Assembly: GCA_028691795.1 (NCBI GenBank)
Contig: JAQUYQ010000002.1
Coordinates: 16,456 to 80,455 of the forward strand
DNA from: Herbinix sp.
GTDB lineage: Bacteria; Bacillota; Clostridia; Lachnospirales; Lachnospiraceae
Length of the DNA: 64,000 nt
Reading direction: 5' to 3'
The notes under the pieces were generated by a model. That model searched no databases. It was not told the DNA's origin and worked only from the letters and a program-made list of their open reading frames with translations. Below, one piece after another: positions 44,055-54,682 of this stretch. Positions within the stretch are counted from its first letter, which is position 1, and each line of letters begins with the position of its first letter. The position numbers and the translations under genes were made by a program.

Positions 44055-44555
44055 TTATCTGCAGGTACTAAACAATGTGCTAAACATTGTTGCATGCCCT
44101 AATTCATCAACCATTACCATATAAAAGGTATCTATAATCACCTGGTCCATAGTGGATAGTTGAACATTGCGATAAAATTCCACAGTTTCTAATTCACCGG
44201 TTAATGCCAGCAGCAACCCCTCCTTGTAACAAGGGAAACGAATAGGAGTAATACAGTAGTCCGGTACTTTATCGGTATAATAACAATAAAGCTTGGTGAA
44301 TATCTCTATATGTTCCAATTCATCTCGGTAAGCATGTTGTATAAAATCTGCATGAAGTTTGTTAGGAGCTTCTTTTAATAAGTGACAGTAGAAATCAGCC
44401 GTATTTGCCTCGTCTTCAATTGCCCGATGAATAAAGTGAATTATTTCATCAAAGGTCTTAGGACCTTTCAGTGGAAGGCTCGGTATTTGAACATTATTAC
44501 AGAATTTGTTACCAAAATATTTTGAACATTTATCACAATTATGATTTTGATACAT
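44055..44555 (-). CDS. Ferritin-like/rubrerythrin-type di-iron protein
   Basis: 166 residues from the start at 44555, with AAGGAGG ahead; the frame continues upstream without a site. A four-helix bundle with two ExxH pairs, E79-x-x-H82 (DELEH) and E151-x-x-H154 (DELGH), plus E47/E49 and E121/E124, suits a di-iron centre. A cysteine-rich head (CDKCSKYFGNKFC) precedes the bundle and could bind a metal. No rubredoxin tail is present. Likely roles are peroxide or oxygen protection, or a spore-coat/manganese-catalase-like protein. Transcribed away from the export operon. Confidence 0.78.
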   Translation of the reverse strand: MYQNHNCDKCSKYFGNKFCNNVQIPSLPLKGPKTFDEIIHFIHRAIEDEANTADFYCHLLKEAPNKLHADFIQHAYRDELEHIEIFTKLYCYYTDKVPDYCITPIRFPCYKEGLLLALTGELETVEFYRNVQLSTMDQVIIDTFYMVMVDELGHATMFSTLFSTCR

Positions 44556-44597
44556 AAAAACAACCTCCTTTTTCCAACCAATCATTTTATTAATTAA

Positions 44598-44791
44598 TTG
44601 AAACTTCACAGTAGATTGTTATTGAAATGCTTAATAAAATCAGCAGTTAAGTTAAGTTAAGTGAAGAACCCATCAGTTATGATATTTTCATTCTGCTTCA
44701 ATTTTAAGTTGGAATTCACTAATGGTTTCATTTTGGCATTACATGCTGATTTTATAAGCAATGTTCTAGCCTTTGTGCCGCGAAGTTTCAG
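44598..44791 (+). repeat. Palindromic intergenic repeat, fullest copy (D)
   Basis: 194 bases with inverted ends (TGAAACTTC..GAAGTTTCA) and inner inverted blocks (GCTTAATAAAATCAGCA with TGCTGATTTTATAAGCA). A short GTTAA tandem lies near the left. Copies A, B and C at 13990, 15478 and 15970 and fragments at 13885 and 21805 belong to the same family. It occupies the upstream region of the ferritin-like gene. Confidence 0.85.
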
Positions 44792-45327
44792 TGATTAACG
44801 TGTTCTAATATATCTTATGGAAGATGCTGTAGTTTTGTTCTGGATTTTATAGTTTTTTAAATTATTATGTCTAAAAATATTTTTATTGATCAGAAAGTAA
44901 TTCGTGTAGTAAGCCTTACTTAAATATATTTCAGCTAATTTTATCTAAACTAAAATAAATAATTTTTAGTTAATTTAAACTCTTTATGTAATCTTTTAAT
45001 TTATGAATATTATCAAATATTTGTATAAACGATGGGAATGTAATCGATAATATAACTAATAAAATTTATTATTTATTATAAAAACTTTCAGCTAAATCAT
45101 TTTGATTTTAGTGTGTAAATATGTTTATATAAATGTTTATATGAAGGTACATATGGAAGATGCTAAAAGATAGAAAAATCAAGAATAAAATGGAAATTAT
45201 ATAGTGTAAAATGCATAAAAATATGGATTTGAAACAGTATAAAGTAACAAAATGTAAACTTTTAATAAAAACACAATATAAAATAACACAAAAAAGTTTT
45301 ATGATAATTTAAGAAGGAGTGTAATAA
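44792..45327. other. AT-rich control region ahead of the LacI-led pentose operon
   Basis: About 530 bases with no supported gene. CG-centred, LacI-operator-like words occur (TAATCGATAA at 45041-45050; ATAAACGATGG at 45026). A direct repeat of ATGTTTATAT lies near 45120-45140. A TGTAAAAT -10-like word stands at 45205. None is decisive. The ribosome site AAGGAG precedes the LacI gene. Confidence 0.35.
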
Positions 45328-46350
45328 ATGAAACCAAATATAAGGATGATCAGTAAGCTTACTGGGTACTCTCCCGCAACCGTATCAAATGCTTTGAACC
45401 GTAAAAAAGGTGTTAATAAAGAGACTTCAGATGAAATATTTAAAGTTGCTAATGAAATTGGGTATTCCAATGAAACAAAAATTTCAAGGATTAGATTTGT
45501 AATATATAAGCGAAATGGATCAATTATTGATAATTCACCATTTTTTAGCAATCTGCTTGAAGGAGTAGAAACAGAATGCAGAGAGTTTGGTTATGAATTA
45601 ATTATATCTAATCTGGATCGAAGAAGTGATTTTTATGGACAGCGACTTGATGAAATTCTTAATGATAGAACAACAGCCGTTATCATGTTGGGAACTGAAG
45701 CTATGGATGAAGATTTTGAAAGCTTTTTGAATGCAAAATGTCCGATGGTTATTCTAGACAGTTGGAGCACCTCAATGAATTTTAACGGAATTTTGATAAA
45801 TAATTCGGACTCAGCGAAAAACGCTGTAGAATATTTAATAAAAAAAGGACACAAAGAAATTGGTTATCTCAAAGGAAAATTTAGAATAAAAGCTTTTAAT
45901 GCAAGAGCAACTGGATATTCAAGAGCTTTATATAAACATGGAATAAGTATGAACGATCAGTACATCGTTTCACTTAATACAACGATGGATGGAGCATACA
46001 AAGATATGCTTCTCTTCCTTAATCAAAGACCTAAACTGCCAACTGCATTTTTTGCAGATAATGATATGATTGCACTGGGTGCAATGAAAGCGTTAATTGA
46101 AAAGGGCTATCGAATTCCGGAGGATATATCTTTAATCGGATTTGATGATTTGGACTCTTGTGAAATATCAACACCAAGACTAACAACAATTAGGGTATTT
46201 AAACAAGAGATGGGGCAGTTAGCTGTAAGAAGATTAAAGGATGTAATCAGAGATGGTAATGGAATTAAGAGTAAGATCCAGATTTGTACAGAATTTATGG
46301 AGCGGGACAGTGTAAAGGACTTGACAAAGAAAACATATGGAGGTAAATGA
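45328..46350 (+). CDS. LacI-family transcriptional regulator
   Basis: 340 residues. The N-terminal helix-turn-helix (IRMISKLTGYSPATVSNALN) and hinge are followed by a periplasmic-binding-protein-like effector domain with LIGFDDLDSCEISTPRLTTIRV. The sugar-binding domain suggests it responds to the imported pentose or a pathway intermediate. It ends one base before the isomerase gene, so it is the first gene of the sugar operon and probably controls it. Confidence 0.92.
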   Translation: MKPNIRMISKLTGYSPATVSNALNRKKGVNKETSDEIFKVANEIGYSNETKISRIRFVIYKRNGSIIDNSPFFSNLLEGVETECREFGYELIISNLDRRSDFYGQRLDEILNDRTTAVIMLGTEAMDEDFESFLNAKCPMVILDSWSTSMNFNGILINNSDSAKNAVEYLIKKGHKEIGYLKGKFRIKAFNARATGYSRALYKHGISMNDQYIVSLNTTMDGAYKDMLLFLNQRPKLPTAFFADNDMIALGAMKALIEKGYRIPEDISLIGFDDLDSCEISTPRLTTIRVFKQEMGQLAVRRLKDVIRDGNGIKSKIQICTEFMERDSVKDLTKKTYGGK

Positions 46351-46351
46351 A

Positions 46352-47752
46352 ATGGACAAAATTAAAATTGGATTTGCACCAACGAGAAGAAGTATCTTTA
46401 GTGCACCCGATGCAATCAAATTTGGTAATTTAACTAGAGATAGATTGAATGAATTAGGTATTGAATTTGTTGATATTACTGATATCAATGAAGAAGGCCT
46501 TCTCTATAATGATGAAGATATGAAGAAGATTGCCGAGAAATTCAAGGCAGAAAAAGTTGACGGTTTATTTATTCCTCATTGCAACTTCGGAACCGAATAC
46601 ATCTGTGCAAGACTGGCAAAGGAGTTAAATATTCCCGTATTATTATGGGGACCGAGGGATGAACGTCCTGACGAGAATGGTATCCGTTTAAGAGACAGTC
46701 AGTGTGGTTTGTTTGCAACGGGCAAGGTTTTAAGAAGATATCAGGTGCCGTTCACCTACATTACAAATTGCAGATTGACTGATCCGGAATTTGAACGTGG
46801 TATTATGAATTTCCTTGCGGTATGTAATGTAGTAAAAACGTTCCGTAATACAAGAATTTTACAAATTTCAACCAGACCGTTTGATTTCCTTACAACAATG
46901 TGTAATGAAGGTGAATTACTTGAGAAGTTCAATGTTCAGTTAGCACCGATACCGATGCCGGAGCTTACACAGGCTTTAAGAGCTGCAAAGGAAGAAAAGA
47001 ATGAAGTAGCAAAGGTTGTAGAATTTATAAAAGAAAACATGAATGTCCGCATTAAGGAGAATGAACTTGAAAGTGTTGCGGCATTAAAGGTTGCTATGCA
47101 TGGCTTAGCTAAAAAATATGATTGTAATGCCATTGCAATTCAATGTTGGAATGCTCTTCAAAGTGAAATTGGAGTTATGCCTTGTGCAGCCAACTCCATA
47201 ATGAACGATCTTGGAATTCCGGTTGTTTGTGAAACCGATATTCACGGAGCTATTACTTCATTATTAGTAGAAGCAGCAGGAATGGGCAAGACCAGATCCT
47301 TCTTTGCAGATTGGACAGTACGTCATCCTGACAATGAGAACGGTGAATTATTACAGCATTGTGGACCATGGCCAATCTCAGTTGCAAGAAGCAAACCAAC
47401 CCTTGGATATCCATTAGCATTTGAACATCCGGGTGCTGTTGAGGCAGAAGCAAAGCATGGTGATATTTCCTTGGTCAGATTTGATGGAGATAACGGAGAA
47501 TATTCGTTGTTATTAGGTAATGCAAAAGCGATTGAGGGACCTTACACAAAGGGAACTTACCTTTGGGTTGAAGTTCAGAATTGGAAAAGGTTAGAAGATA
47601 AATTGGTGTGTGGACCATATATTCATCACTGTGTAGGTATCCATTCTAATGTCGTACCTGTATTATATGAAGCTTGTAAGTACATTAAAGTTACACCTGA
47701 TTTATATGATCCAGTGGAAGAAGAAGTGAGAGCATTTATAAGAGGTGAATAA
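46352..47752 (+). CDS. FucI-fold sugar isomerase, candidate D-apiose isomerase
   Basis: 466 residues from ATG 46352, 7 bases after GGAGGT; the ATG at 46337 overlaps that site. The L-fucose/L-arabinose isomerase fold is suggested by LLWGPRDERPDENG, CETDIHGAITSLL and HCGPWPIS, and the acidic and His residues CETDIHG and HHCVGIHSN could bind the metal. Its neighbours (FGGY kinase, two-part transketolase) match the published D-apiose pathway, in which such an isomerase makes D-apulose. Function is inferred from context. Other aldoses are possible. Confidence 0.75.
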   Translation: MDKIKIGFAPTRRSIFSAPDAIKFGNLTRDRLNELGIEFVDITDINEEGLLYNDEDMKKIAEKFKAEKVDGLFIPHCNFGTEYICARLAKELNIPVLLWGPRDERPDENGIRLRDSQCGLFATGKVLRRYQVPFTYITNCRLTDPEFERGIMNFLAVCNVVKTFRNTRILQISTRPFDFLTTMCNEGELLEKFNVQLAPIPMPELTQALRAAKEEKNEVAKVVEFIKENMNVRIKENELESVAALKVAMHGLAKKYDCNAIAIQCWNALQSEIGVMPCAANSIMNDLGIPVVCETDIHGAITSLLVEAAGMGKTRSFFADWTVRHPDNENGELLQHCGPWPISVARSKPTLGYPLAFEHPGAVEAEAKHGDISLVRFDGDNGEYSLLLGNAKAIEGPYTKGTYLWVEVQNWKRLEDKLVCGPYIHHCVGIHSNVVPVLYEACKYIKVTPDLYDPVEEEVRAFIRGE

Positions 47753-47807
47753 TTAATTTTTTGGATATTTAATATGCGCAGAAACATGCGCAGGAATGGA
47801 GTAAAAT

Positions 47808-48632
47808 ATGGAAAATTTAAAGGCACTATCATTTGAACTTCGCAAAGACATCATTGATATGATTTACAAAGCAAAAACAGGTCATATAGGCGGAGACTTT
47901 AGTGTACTTGATATTCTTATTACGCTTTATTATAAGCATTTGAATATCAGTCCTGAAACAGCAGAAGATCCAAACAGAGACAGGTTCATCCTTAGTAAAG
48001 GTCATTCGGTTGAAGCATTATACAGTGTCCTTGCTAAAAAAGGGTTCTTTCCAAAATCCGATTTGGAGACTTATTCACAGTTTAAGTCAAAATATATCGG
48101 ACATCCCAATAATAAGATTAACGGTATTGAGATGAACTCGGGTTCCCTCGGGCATGGCTTATCCGTATGCGTCGGAATGGCACTTGCAGCAAAAATGAAT
48201 GGGGCTACCTACCGTGTTTATACTGTTATGGGAGATGGAGAGCTTGCAGAGGGTTCTGTTTGGGAAGGAGCTATGGCAGGTGGTCATTATAAACTGGATA
48301 ACCTGACAGCTATTGTAGACCGAAACCGCTTACAGATCTCCGGTACAACTGAAGAGGTAATGACACAGGATAATCTAGATGAACGTTTCCAAAGCTTTGG
48401 CTGGAATGTAATCCATGCAAATGGGAATAATATAGATGCTTTGGATGAGGCATTTCAGATTGCAAAAGCTACCAAAGAAAAACCAACTGTAATTATTGCA
48501 GATACAACAAAGGGATATGGAGTTTCCTTTATTGAAAACTCTGCTCCATGGCATCATAAGATACCAAGCCAGGAGGAATATCAAAAAGCAATCACTGAAC
48601 TGGAGCAAAGGAGGCTGGCAGCAAATGAATAA
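47808..48632 (+). CDS. Transketolase N-terminal subunit, apulose-4-phosphate type candidate
   Basis: 274 residues, the thiamine-diphosphate-binding half of a split transketolase. GHIGGDFSVLDIL and GSLGHGLSVCVGMALA are typical, and GDGELAEGSVWEG with NRLQISG forms the metal/TPP-binding motif. A two-gene transketolase next to an FGGY kinase and FucI-like isomerase is the arrangement of AptA/AptB, which converts D-apulose 4-phosphate plus glyceraldehyde 3-phosphate to DHAP and xylulose 5-phosphate. It overlaps the next gene by 8 bases. Confidence 0.82.
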   Translation: MENLKALSFELRKDIIDMIYKAKTGHIGGDFSVLDILITLYYKHLNISPETAEDPNRDRFILSKGHSVEALYSVLAKKGFFPKSDLETYSQFKSKYIGHPNNKINGIEMNSGSLGHGLSVCVGMALAAKMNGATYRVYTVMGDGELAEGSVWEGAMAGGHYKLDNLTAIVDRNRLQISGTTEEVMTQDNLDERFQSFGWNVIHANGNNIDALDEAFQIAKATKEKPTVIIADTTKGYGVSFIENSAPWHHKIPSQEEYQKAITELEQRRLAANE

Positions 48633-49566
48633 GATATCAAACCGACAAGTTATAAATGATGTTTTAATGGAAAATGCAAAGGAAGATAGCGATATCACCG
48701 TTCTATGCAGCGATTCAAGAGGTTCTGCCTCCCTATCAAGCTTTGCATCTTCTTTTCCTAAGCAATTTGTAGAGACTGGTATCGCGGAGCAAAATATCAT
48801 ATCAATTGCTGCAGGGCTTGCAAGCTGTGGTAAGAAGTCCTATGTTGCTTCACCGGCATGTTTTTTGTCTACAAGAAGTATGGAGCAGGCTAAGGTAGAT
48901 GTTGCATATTCTAATACCAATGTAAAATTAATCGGAATCAGCGGTGGTGTTAGTTATGGAGCACTTGGCATGACACATCATTCCGCAAATGATATCGCAA
49001 CGATGAGCTCTATCCCCAATATGAGAGTGTATATTCCGAGTGATCGTTTTCAGACAAGATATCTATTTGAAGGATTATTAAAGGATAATCAACCGGCATA
49101 TATCAGAGTGGGACGTAATCCGGTAGAGGATGTATATACGGAAGGAAATGTTCCCTTTGAATTTGATAAAGCAACCGTAGTTCATGAAGGAACGGATCTT
49201 GCCATCATCGCTTGCGGCGAGATGGTAAAACCGGCGAAGGATGCAGCAGAAAAACTTGAGGAACAGGGAATTAAAGCAAGAGTTCTGGATATGTATTGCG
49301 TAAAACCGATTGATAAGGCAGCAATAGAGGCAGCAGCAAAGGATACGAAAGCCATAATTACGATTGAGGAACATACTTATATTGGCGGCTTAGGTGCTAT
49401 GGTAAGCCAAATCGTATCTGCTACAGAACCGAAAAAGGTAATTAATATGGCATTACCGGATTCACCTGTTGTAACAGGTAATTCGCAGGAAGTATTTGAT
49501 TATTATGAATTGAATGCTAATGGAATAATAAAAGTGGCATTGGAGCTGATGAAGCATGTCAAATAA
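48625..49566 (+). CDS. Transketolase C-terminal subunit, apulose-4-phosphate type candidate
   Basis: 313 residues from ATG 48625. The frame is open further left but would overlap the N-terminal gene by 137 bases. Pyrimidine-binding domain with ETGIAEQNIISIAAGLA (the glutamate that activates thiamine), followed by the C-terminal transketolase domain (AIIACGEMVKPA, IIEEHTYIGGLGAMV-like ending). It forms the active transketolase with the preceding subunit and overlaps the kinase gene by 11 bases. Confidence 0.83.
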   Translation: MNKISNRQVINDVLMENAKEDSDITVLCSDSRGSASLSSFASSFPKQFVETGIAEQNIISIAAGLASCGKKSYVASPACFLSTRSMEQAKVDVAYSNTNVKLIGISGGVSYGALGMTHHSANDIATMSSIPNMRVYIPSDRFQTRYLFEGLLKDNQPAYIRVGRNPVEDVYTEGNVPFEFDKATVVHEGTDLAIIACGEMVKPAKDAAEKLEEQGIKARVLDMYCVKPIDKAAIEAAAKDTKAIITIEEHTYIGGLGAMVSQIVSATEPKKVINMALPDSPVVTGNSQEVFDYYELNANGIIKVALELMKHVK

Positions 49567-51043
49567 ATATATTTTAGCAATCGATCAGAGTACTTCCGGT
49601 ACAAAAGCAATGCTATTTGATCAGGAAGGCATACTAATTGCAAGAAGTGATTTGCCCCATGACCAACTGATATCAGATAAAGGATGGGTAGAGCATAATC
49701 CAAATCAGATCTATCAAAATACCATAGAAGTAGTGAAAGCAGTAGTAATGCAGGCGAAGGTAGACAAGGATACTATCATCGGTGTAGGAATTAGTAATCA
49801 GCGTGAAACTGCTGTGGTATGGGATAAGACAACAGGAATGCCGGTATATAATGCGATTGTCTGGCAATGTGCCAGAGGAGCTGAAATATGTAACAATATT
49901 GCAGCAGCAGGTCACAGTGAAATGATAAAAAGCCATACCGGTTTACACCTATCCCCTTATTTTTCAGCAGCTAAGATCAGCTGGGTTTTACAGAATGTAG
50001 AGGGATTAACAGATAAGCTTGAGAATAATGAAATATGCGGTGGAACCATGGACAGTTATCTGGTCTTCCGGTTAACAAAAGGGAAATATTTTAAGACGGA
50101 TTATTCCAATGCCTCAAGAACTCAAATGTTTGGTATCAGCACCTTACAGTGGGATGAGGAAGTTTGTAAACTGTTTGGCATTCCAACTAAGATGTTAGCT
50201 GAGGTCAGCTACTCAGATGCTTTTTATGGAGAAACGGATTTTGAAGGCTTCTTCAATAAGAAGTTACCAATACATGCTGTTTTAGGAGATTCCCACGGTG
50301 CACTTTTTGGACAAGGGTGTTTGGAAGAAGGAATGATTAAGTCTACTTATGGTACAGGATCTTCCATTATGATGAATATTGGACAAAAACCGGTTCTTAG
50401 TAAAAAAGGTGTTGTAACATCGTTAGCTTGGGGAATTAATGGCGAAGTAAATTATGTATTGGAAGGTAATATTAATTATTCCGGAGCAGTACTTAAGTGG
50501 CTGGTTGAAGATGTAGGTTTAATTAACTCAGCGAAAGAGAGTGAGACCTTATCAAAAAGCGCAAATAAAGAAGACAAAACCTATTTAGTACCGGCATTTT
50601 CCGGACTTGGTGCACCTTATTGGGATAGCAGTGCAAAAGCAGCGTTGTGTGGAATGACACGTACAACAGGCAAAGCAGAGATTGTAAAAGCTGCTTTGGA
50701 ATGCATCGCATATCAAATTACAGACATTGTAAAGGTAATGAGTGAAGAAGCAGGTGTTGCAATCGGAGAACTAAGAGTGGATGGCGGACCGACAAAGAAC
50801 AGTTATCTTATGCAGTTTCAAAGTGATATGCTTGACATCCCAGTACAAGTACCCAATATGGAAGAATTATCAGGCATAGGAGCAGGATATCTTGCGGGAA
50901 TAGTATTAGGCCTTTATGAAAAAAATGCGATATTTGACAGCATCAAACGCAGTAAATATGAACCATCTATGATAGATACAAGGAGAGATGAATTGTATCA
51001 AGGATGGAAGGAAGCTGTAAAATCAGTAATTCATGATAAGTAA
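49556..51043 (+). CDS. FGGY-family carbohydrate kinase, candidate D-apulose kinase
   Basis: 495 residues. DQSTSGTKAMLFD (phosphate 1), GISNQRET, YGTGSSIMMNIG (phosphate 2) and DGGPTKNSYLMQFQSDML (adenosine) are the FGGY motifs, closest in wording to glycerol/xylulose kinases. In the proposed pathway it phosphorylates D-apulose to D-apulose 4-phosphate. It overlaps the transketolase gene by 11 bases, and a 150-base gap then separates it from the transporter genes. Confidence 0.85.
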   Translation: MSNKYILAIDQSTSGTKAMLFDQEGILIARSDLPHDQLISDKGWVEHNPNQIYQNTIEVVKAVVMQAKVDKDTIIGVGISNQRETAVVWDKTTGMPVYNAIVWQCARGAEICNNIAAAGHSEMIKSHTGLHLSPYFSAAKISWVLQNVEGLTDKLENNEICGGTMDSYLVFRLTKGKYFKTDYSNASRTQMFGISTLQWDEEVCKLFGIPTKMLAEVSYSDAFYGETDFEGFFNKKLPIHAVLGDSHGALFGQGCLEEGMIKSTYGTGSSIMMNIGQKPVLSKKGVVTSLAWGINGEVNYVLEGNINYSGAVLKWLVEDVGLINSAKESETLSKSANKEDKTYLVPAFSGLGAPYWDSSAKAALCGMTRTTGKAEIVKAALECIAYQITDIVKVMSEEAGVAIGELRVDGGPTKNSYLMQFQSDMLDIPVQVPNMEELSGIGAGYLAGIVLGLYEKNAIFDSIKRSKYEPSMIDTRRDELYQGWKEAVKSVIHDK

Positions 51044-51064
51044 TGAGAAGGAATAAGGGTTTAG

Positions 51065-51116
51065 TTCATGACAAGTGATTTAGTTTACAAATTATTTATA
51101 GGCTGATTCATCTTGT
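51065..51116. repeat. Intergenic repeat, copy shared with 7161-7221
   Basis: TTCATGACAAGTGATTTAG, AT-rich middle, then ATAGGCTGATTCATCTTGT. It lies between the kinase and the binding-protein gene. A small CGAAGGAAACTTCG hairpin with a GAAA loop follows at about 51134-51147. Confidence 0.45.
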
Positions 51117-51171
51117 AAATTCATGAGATTTAGCGAAGGAAACTTCGTTGTATCTATAGAAACTATTATAA

Positions 51172-52242
<1,071 letters not shown>

Positions 52243-52284
52243 TAATTTCATAAATAACATGCGGGCTAAACAGTGTCAAAACCA

Positions 52285-52319
52285 GGGTGCTGCGAATGAA
52301 AAACTCTTTCGCAGCACCT
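52285..52319 (+). terminator. Strong hairpin after the binding-protein gene
   Basis: GGTGCTGCGAA and TTCGCAGCACC form an 11-base stem with a loop of about 11 bases. No T-run follows (AATTAAAG). It more likely blocks exonucleases or lets only part of transcription continue than ends the operon. Confidence 0.65.
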
Positions 52320-52454
52320 AATTAAAGAAAATGTATTTAAAAAAGCGCTCAGATACAAAATTATAAAAAGCATAATTCATACAGGATAAAGCCACTTAGG
52401 TGTCTTTTCCCTTAGTACTTGTGCCGACGTAAGGCGGCGGGAATGGAGGCGATT

Positions 52455-53096
52455 ATGAAAAAACGGTTTTTAGTATTACTTATGGCAACAGCACTATTGG
52501 TATCATCAATGACTGGATGTATGAAAATAATTAAAATAGGTGAAGAAGGAAAATACACCGGTGAAGTAGAATTTAATGCAGGGGATGATGTTGCTGGTAT
52601 ATGGGACTCAGCTGCTTTACCTGAATTGACTGAAAAAGCAGTAGATTTAACTACATTATTAACAGAAGCAAATGGCGAACTTAAGTCAGTTGCCGATAAA
52701 TACGGAAAATATTCCATGGGAACATCGGGTGAATTGAATTATACAGTAAAGGGAACAGCGACGGTAAAAGAAGTAAATACAGAGAAAAAGGCTGGTTACA
52801 TGGTTGTTACTCTGGATGGATATACAGGTCCAATTATTATTGAACTCCAAATTGGAACGGTATTTAAAGGATCAGCAGTTAGAGATTCATTAAAGATAAT
52901 TAAATTTGAAGATTATAAGAATCAAGTGGATTATGCAGCGGTATCACAAAGTATTCATCAAATAATCCAAACATCAATTATTGATAAGATAGATCTAGCG
53001 AGCATTACAGGAAAACAAATAGAATTTACCGGATGCTTTACAGTAGATAAAGAGGATATGATTTTAATTACACCGGTTGTTTTAACTGTTAAGTAA
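52455..53096 (+). CDS. DUF2291-family lipoprotein
   Basis: 213 residues from ATG 52455, which follows GGAGGC. SSMTGCMKI suggests a lipobox (Cys about 20). The body has the DUF2291 pattern (YTVKGTATVKEVNTEKKAGY, LDGYTGPIIIELQIG, GKQIEFTGCFTV), a family that usually accompanies ribose-type importers. Its role in transport is unknown. Confidence 0.75.
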   Translation: MKKRFLVLLMATALLVSSMTGCMKIIKIGEEGKYTGEVEFNAGDDVAGIWDSAALPELTEKAVDLTTLLTEANGELKSVADKYGKYSMGTSGELNYTVKGTATVKEVNTEKKAGYMVVTLDGYTGPIIIELQIGTVFKGSAVRDSLKIIKFEDYKNQVDYAAVSQSIHQIIQTSIIDKIDLASITGKQIEFTGCFTVDKEDMILITPVVLTVK

Positions 53097-53113
53097 AAGA
53101 GGGGAGCATAAAC

Positions 53114-54658
53114 ATGGATAACAACGTGAAAACAAAGAATGATGTTTGCCTTCATGCGGAAAAAGTAAGTAAGATTTATCCTGGTACAAAGGCATTAGAT
53201 GATGTGTCTTTCGATGTGCTCACAGGAAAAGTAAATGTACTTATAGGTGAAAACGGTGCGGGTAAATCAACATTGATGAAAATCATTGCCGGTATTGAAC
53301 AGCCTTCCTCTGGTAAAATATTTATGGGAGATGAAGAAGTTACTTTTAAAGATCCCAAGGATGCAAGAAAGTATGGAATAGGTATTATTCATCAGGAATT
53401 AAGCTTATTTCCTAACTTGAACGTATTTCAGAATATTTTTATGGCAAAAGAGAAAACAAAGGGTAAATTTAGTCTGGATAATCAGGCTCATATGGAAGCA
53501 GCAAACAGAATTCTGGAGAAACTGGAGCATCCGATTGATGTAAATACATTGATAGGAGACTTAAGAGTTGGCCAACAGCAAATGATAGAAATTGCTCGAA
53601 ATTTAATTCAGGATGATCTTAAAATCTTAATAATGGATGAGCCCACCTCTTCCCTTAGCCAGCAAGAAGTTGATGTATTATTTAAATTAATGAGAGAATT
53701 GACAGCGGAAGGAATCTCCATTGTTTATATCTCACATCGTTTGGAAGAAATCATGAGAATCGGAGATCATGTTACGATTTTTAGAGATGGTAAATTTGTA
53801 GCTGATGATGATGTTAAGAATATTGACATACCTTGGATTGTTCATCAAATGGTTGGTGAAGGTAAATCCTATCCTAAAAAAGAAAGAAATATTGACTGGA
53901 AAAAACGTGATTCTGTACTTCAAGTGAAAGAATTAACATTACCAAAGAGCGGTGGTGGTTATCTGCTAGATAAGGTAAGCTTTGATCTAAAAAAGGGTGA
54001 GATTTTAGGAATCTATGGCCTTATGGGTGCTGGACGAACAGAAGTGTTTGAATGCATTATGGGACTTCGACCAGAACATACCGGAACCGTAATTTTAGAA
54101 GATAAAGTACTGAATGTTAAAAATATATCAGAACAGATTGAAAGAGGTTTTGCGATTGTACCGGAGGATAGACAGCGAGAAGGTATGGTCCAGACTATGG
54201 ATATAGGAAAGAATATCTCCTTGTCCAGCTTAAAGAATTACTTAAAGGGTATCTTTTTAGATAATAAAAAAGAAAATGAAAATGTTGATGAGCAAATAAA
54301 GGATATTCATATAAAGGTAGCAGACAAAAGATTACCGATATTATCATTGTCCGGTGGAAATCAGCAGAAAGTCGTAATTGGAAAGGGTATGCTAACGAAC
54401 CCGAAAATCCTGTTGATGGACGAACCTAGCCGAGGAATTGATATCGGAGCAAAGACAGAAGTTTTTGATATTATACATCAATATGCGGAACGAGGCTTAT
54501 CCATCATAGTAGTTTCCTCAGAGTTAAAAGAAATTGTAGCAATAGCTGATAGGGTTGTTGTTTTATCCAATGGCAAGAAAACAGGTGAGTTTATGGGTGA
54601 TGAAATTAAGGAAGACAGCCTGGTATTAGCTTCTTATCATGGGCACCATGCACACTAA
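53114..54658 (+). CDS. RbsA/MglA-type sugar importer ATPase (duplicated)
   Basis: 514 residues with two ABC domains. The first has Walker A GENGAGKST, VGQQQMIEIARNL and ILIMDEPTSSLS. The second has a degenerate Walker A (GLMGAGRTE), the signature LSGGNQQKV and LLMDEPSRGIDIG, as is normal for this class. It drives uptake with the RbsC-like permease and the binding protein. It follows the DUF2291 gene by 17 bases and the permease gene follows 24 bases later. Confidence 0.94.
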   Translation: MDNNVKTKNDVCLHAEKVSKIYPGTKALDDVSFDVLTGKVNVLIGENGAGKSTLMKIIAGIEQPSSGKIFMGDEEVTFKDPKDARKYGIGIIHQELSLFPNLNVFQNIFMAKEKTKGKFSLDNQAHMEAANRILEKLEHPIDVNTLIGDLRVGQQQMIEIARNLIQDDLKILIMDEPTSSLSQQEVDVLFKLMRELTAEGISIVYISHRLEEIMRIGDHVTIFRDGKFVADDDVKNIDIPWIVHQMVGEGKSYPKKERNIDWKKRDSVLQVKELTLPKSGGGYLLDKVSFDLKKGEILGIYGLMGAGRTEVFECIMGLRPEHTGTVILEDKVLNVKNISEQIERGFAIVPEDRQREGMVQTMDIGKNISLSSLKNYLKGIFLDNKKENENVDEQIKDIHIKVADKRLPILSLSGGNQQKVVIGKGMLTNPKILLMDEPSRGIDIGAKTEVFDIIHQYAERGLSIIVVSSELKEIVAIADRVVVLSNGKKTGEFMGDEIKEDSLVLASYHGHHAH

Positions 54659-54682
54659 GGGAAGGTAAAGGAGAATATAGAT

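Noticed and set aside
53114-54658. Degenerate second Walker A in the sugar ATPase as a sign of inactivation
   Set aside because: This asymmetry is normal in RbsA/MglA proteins.
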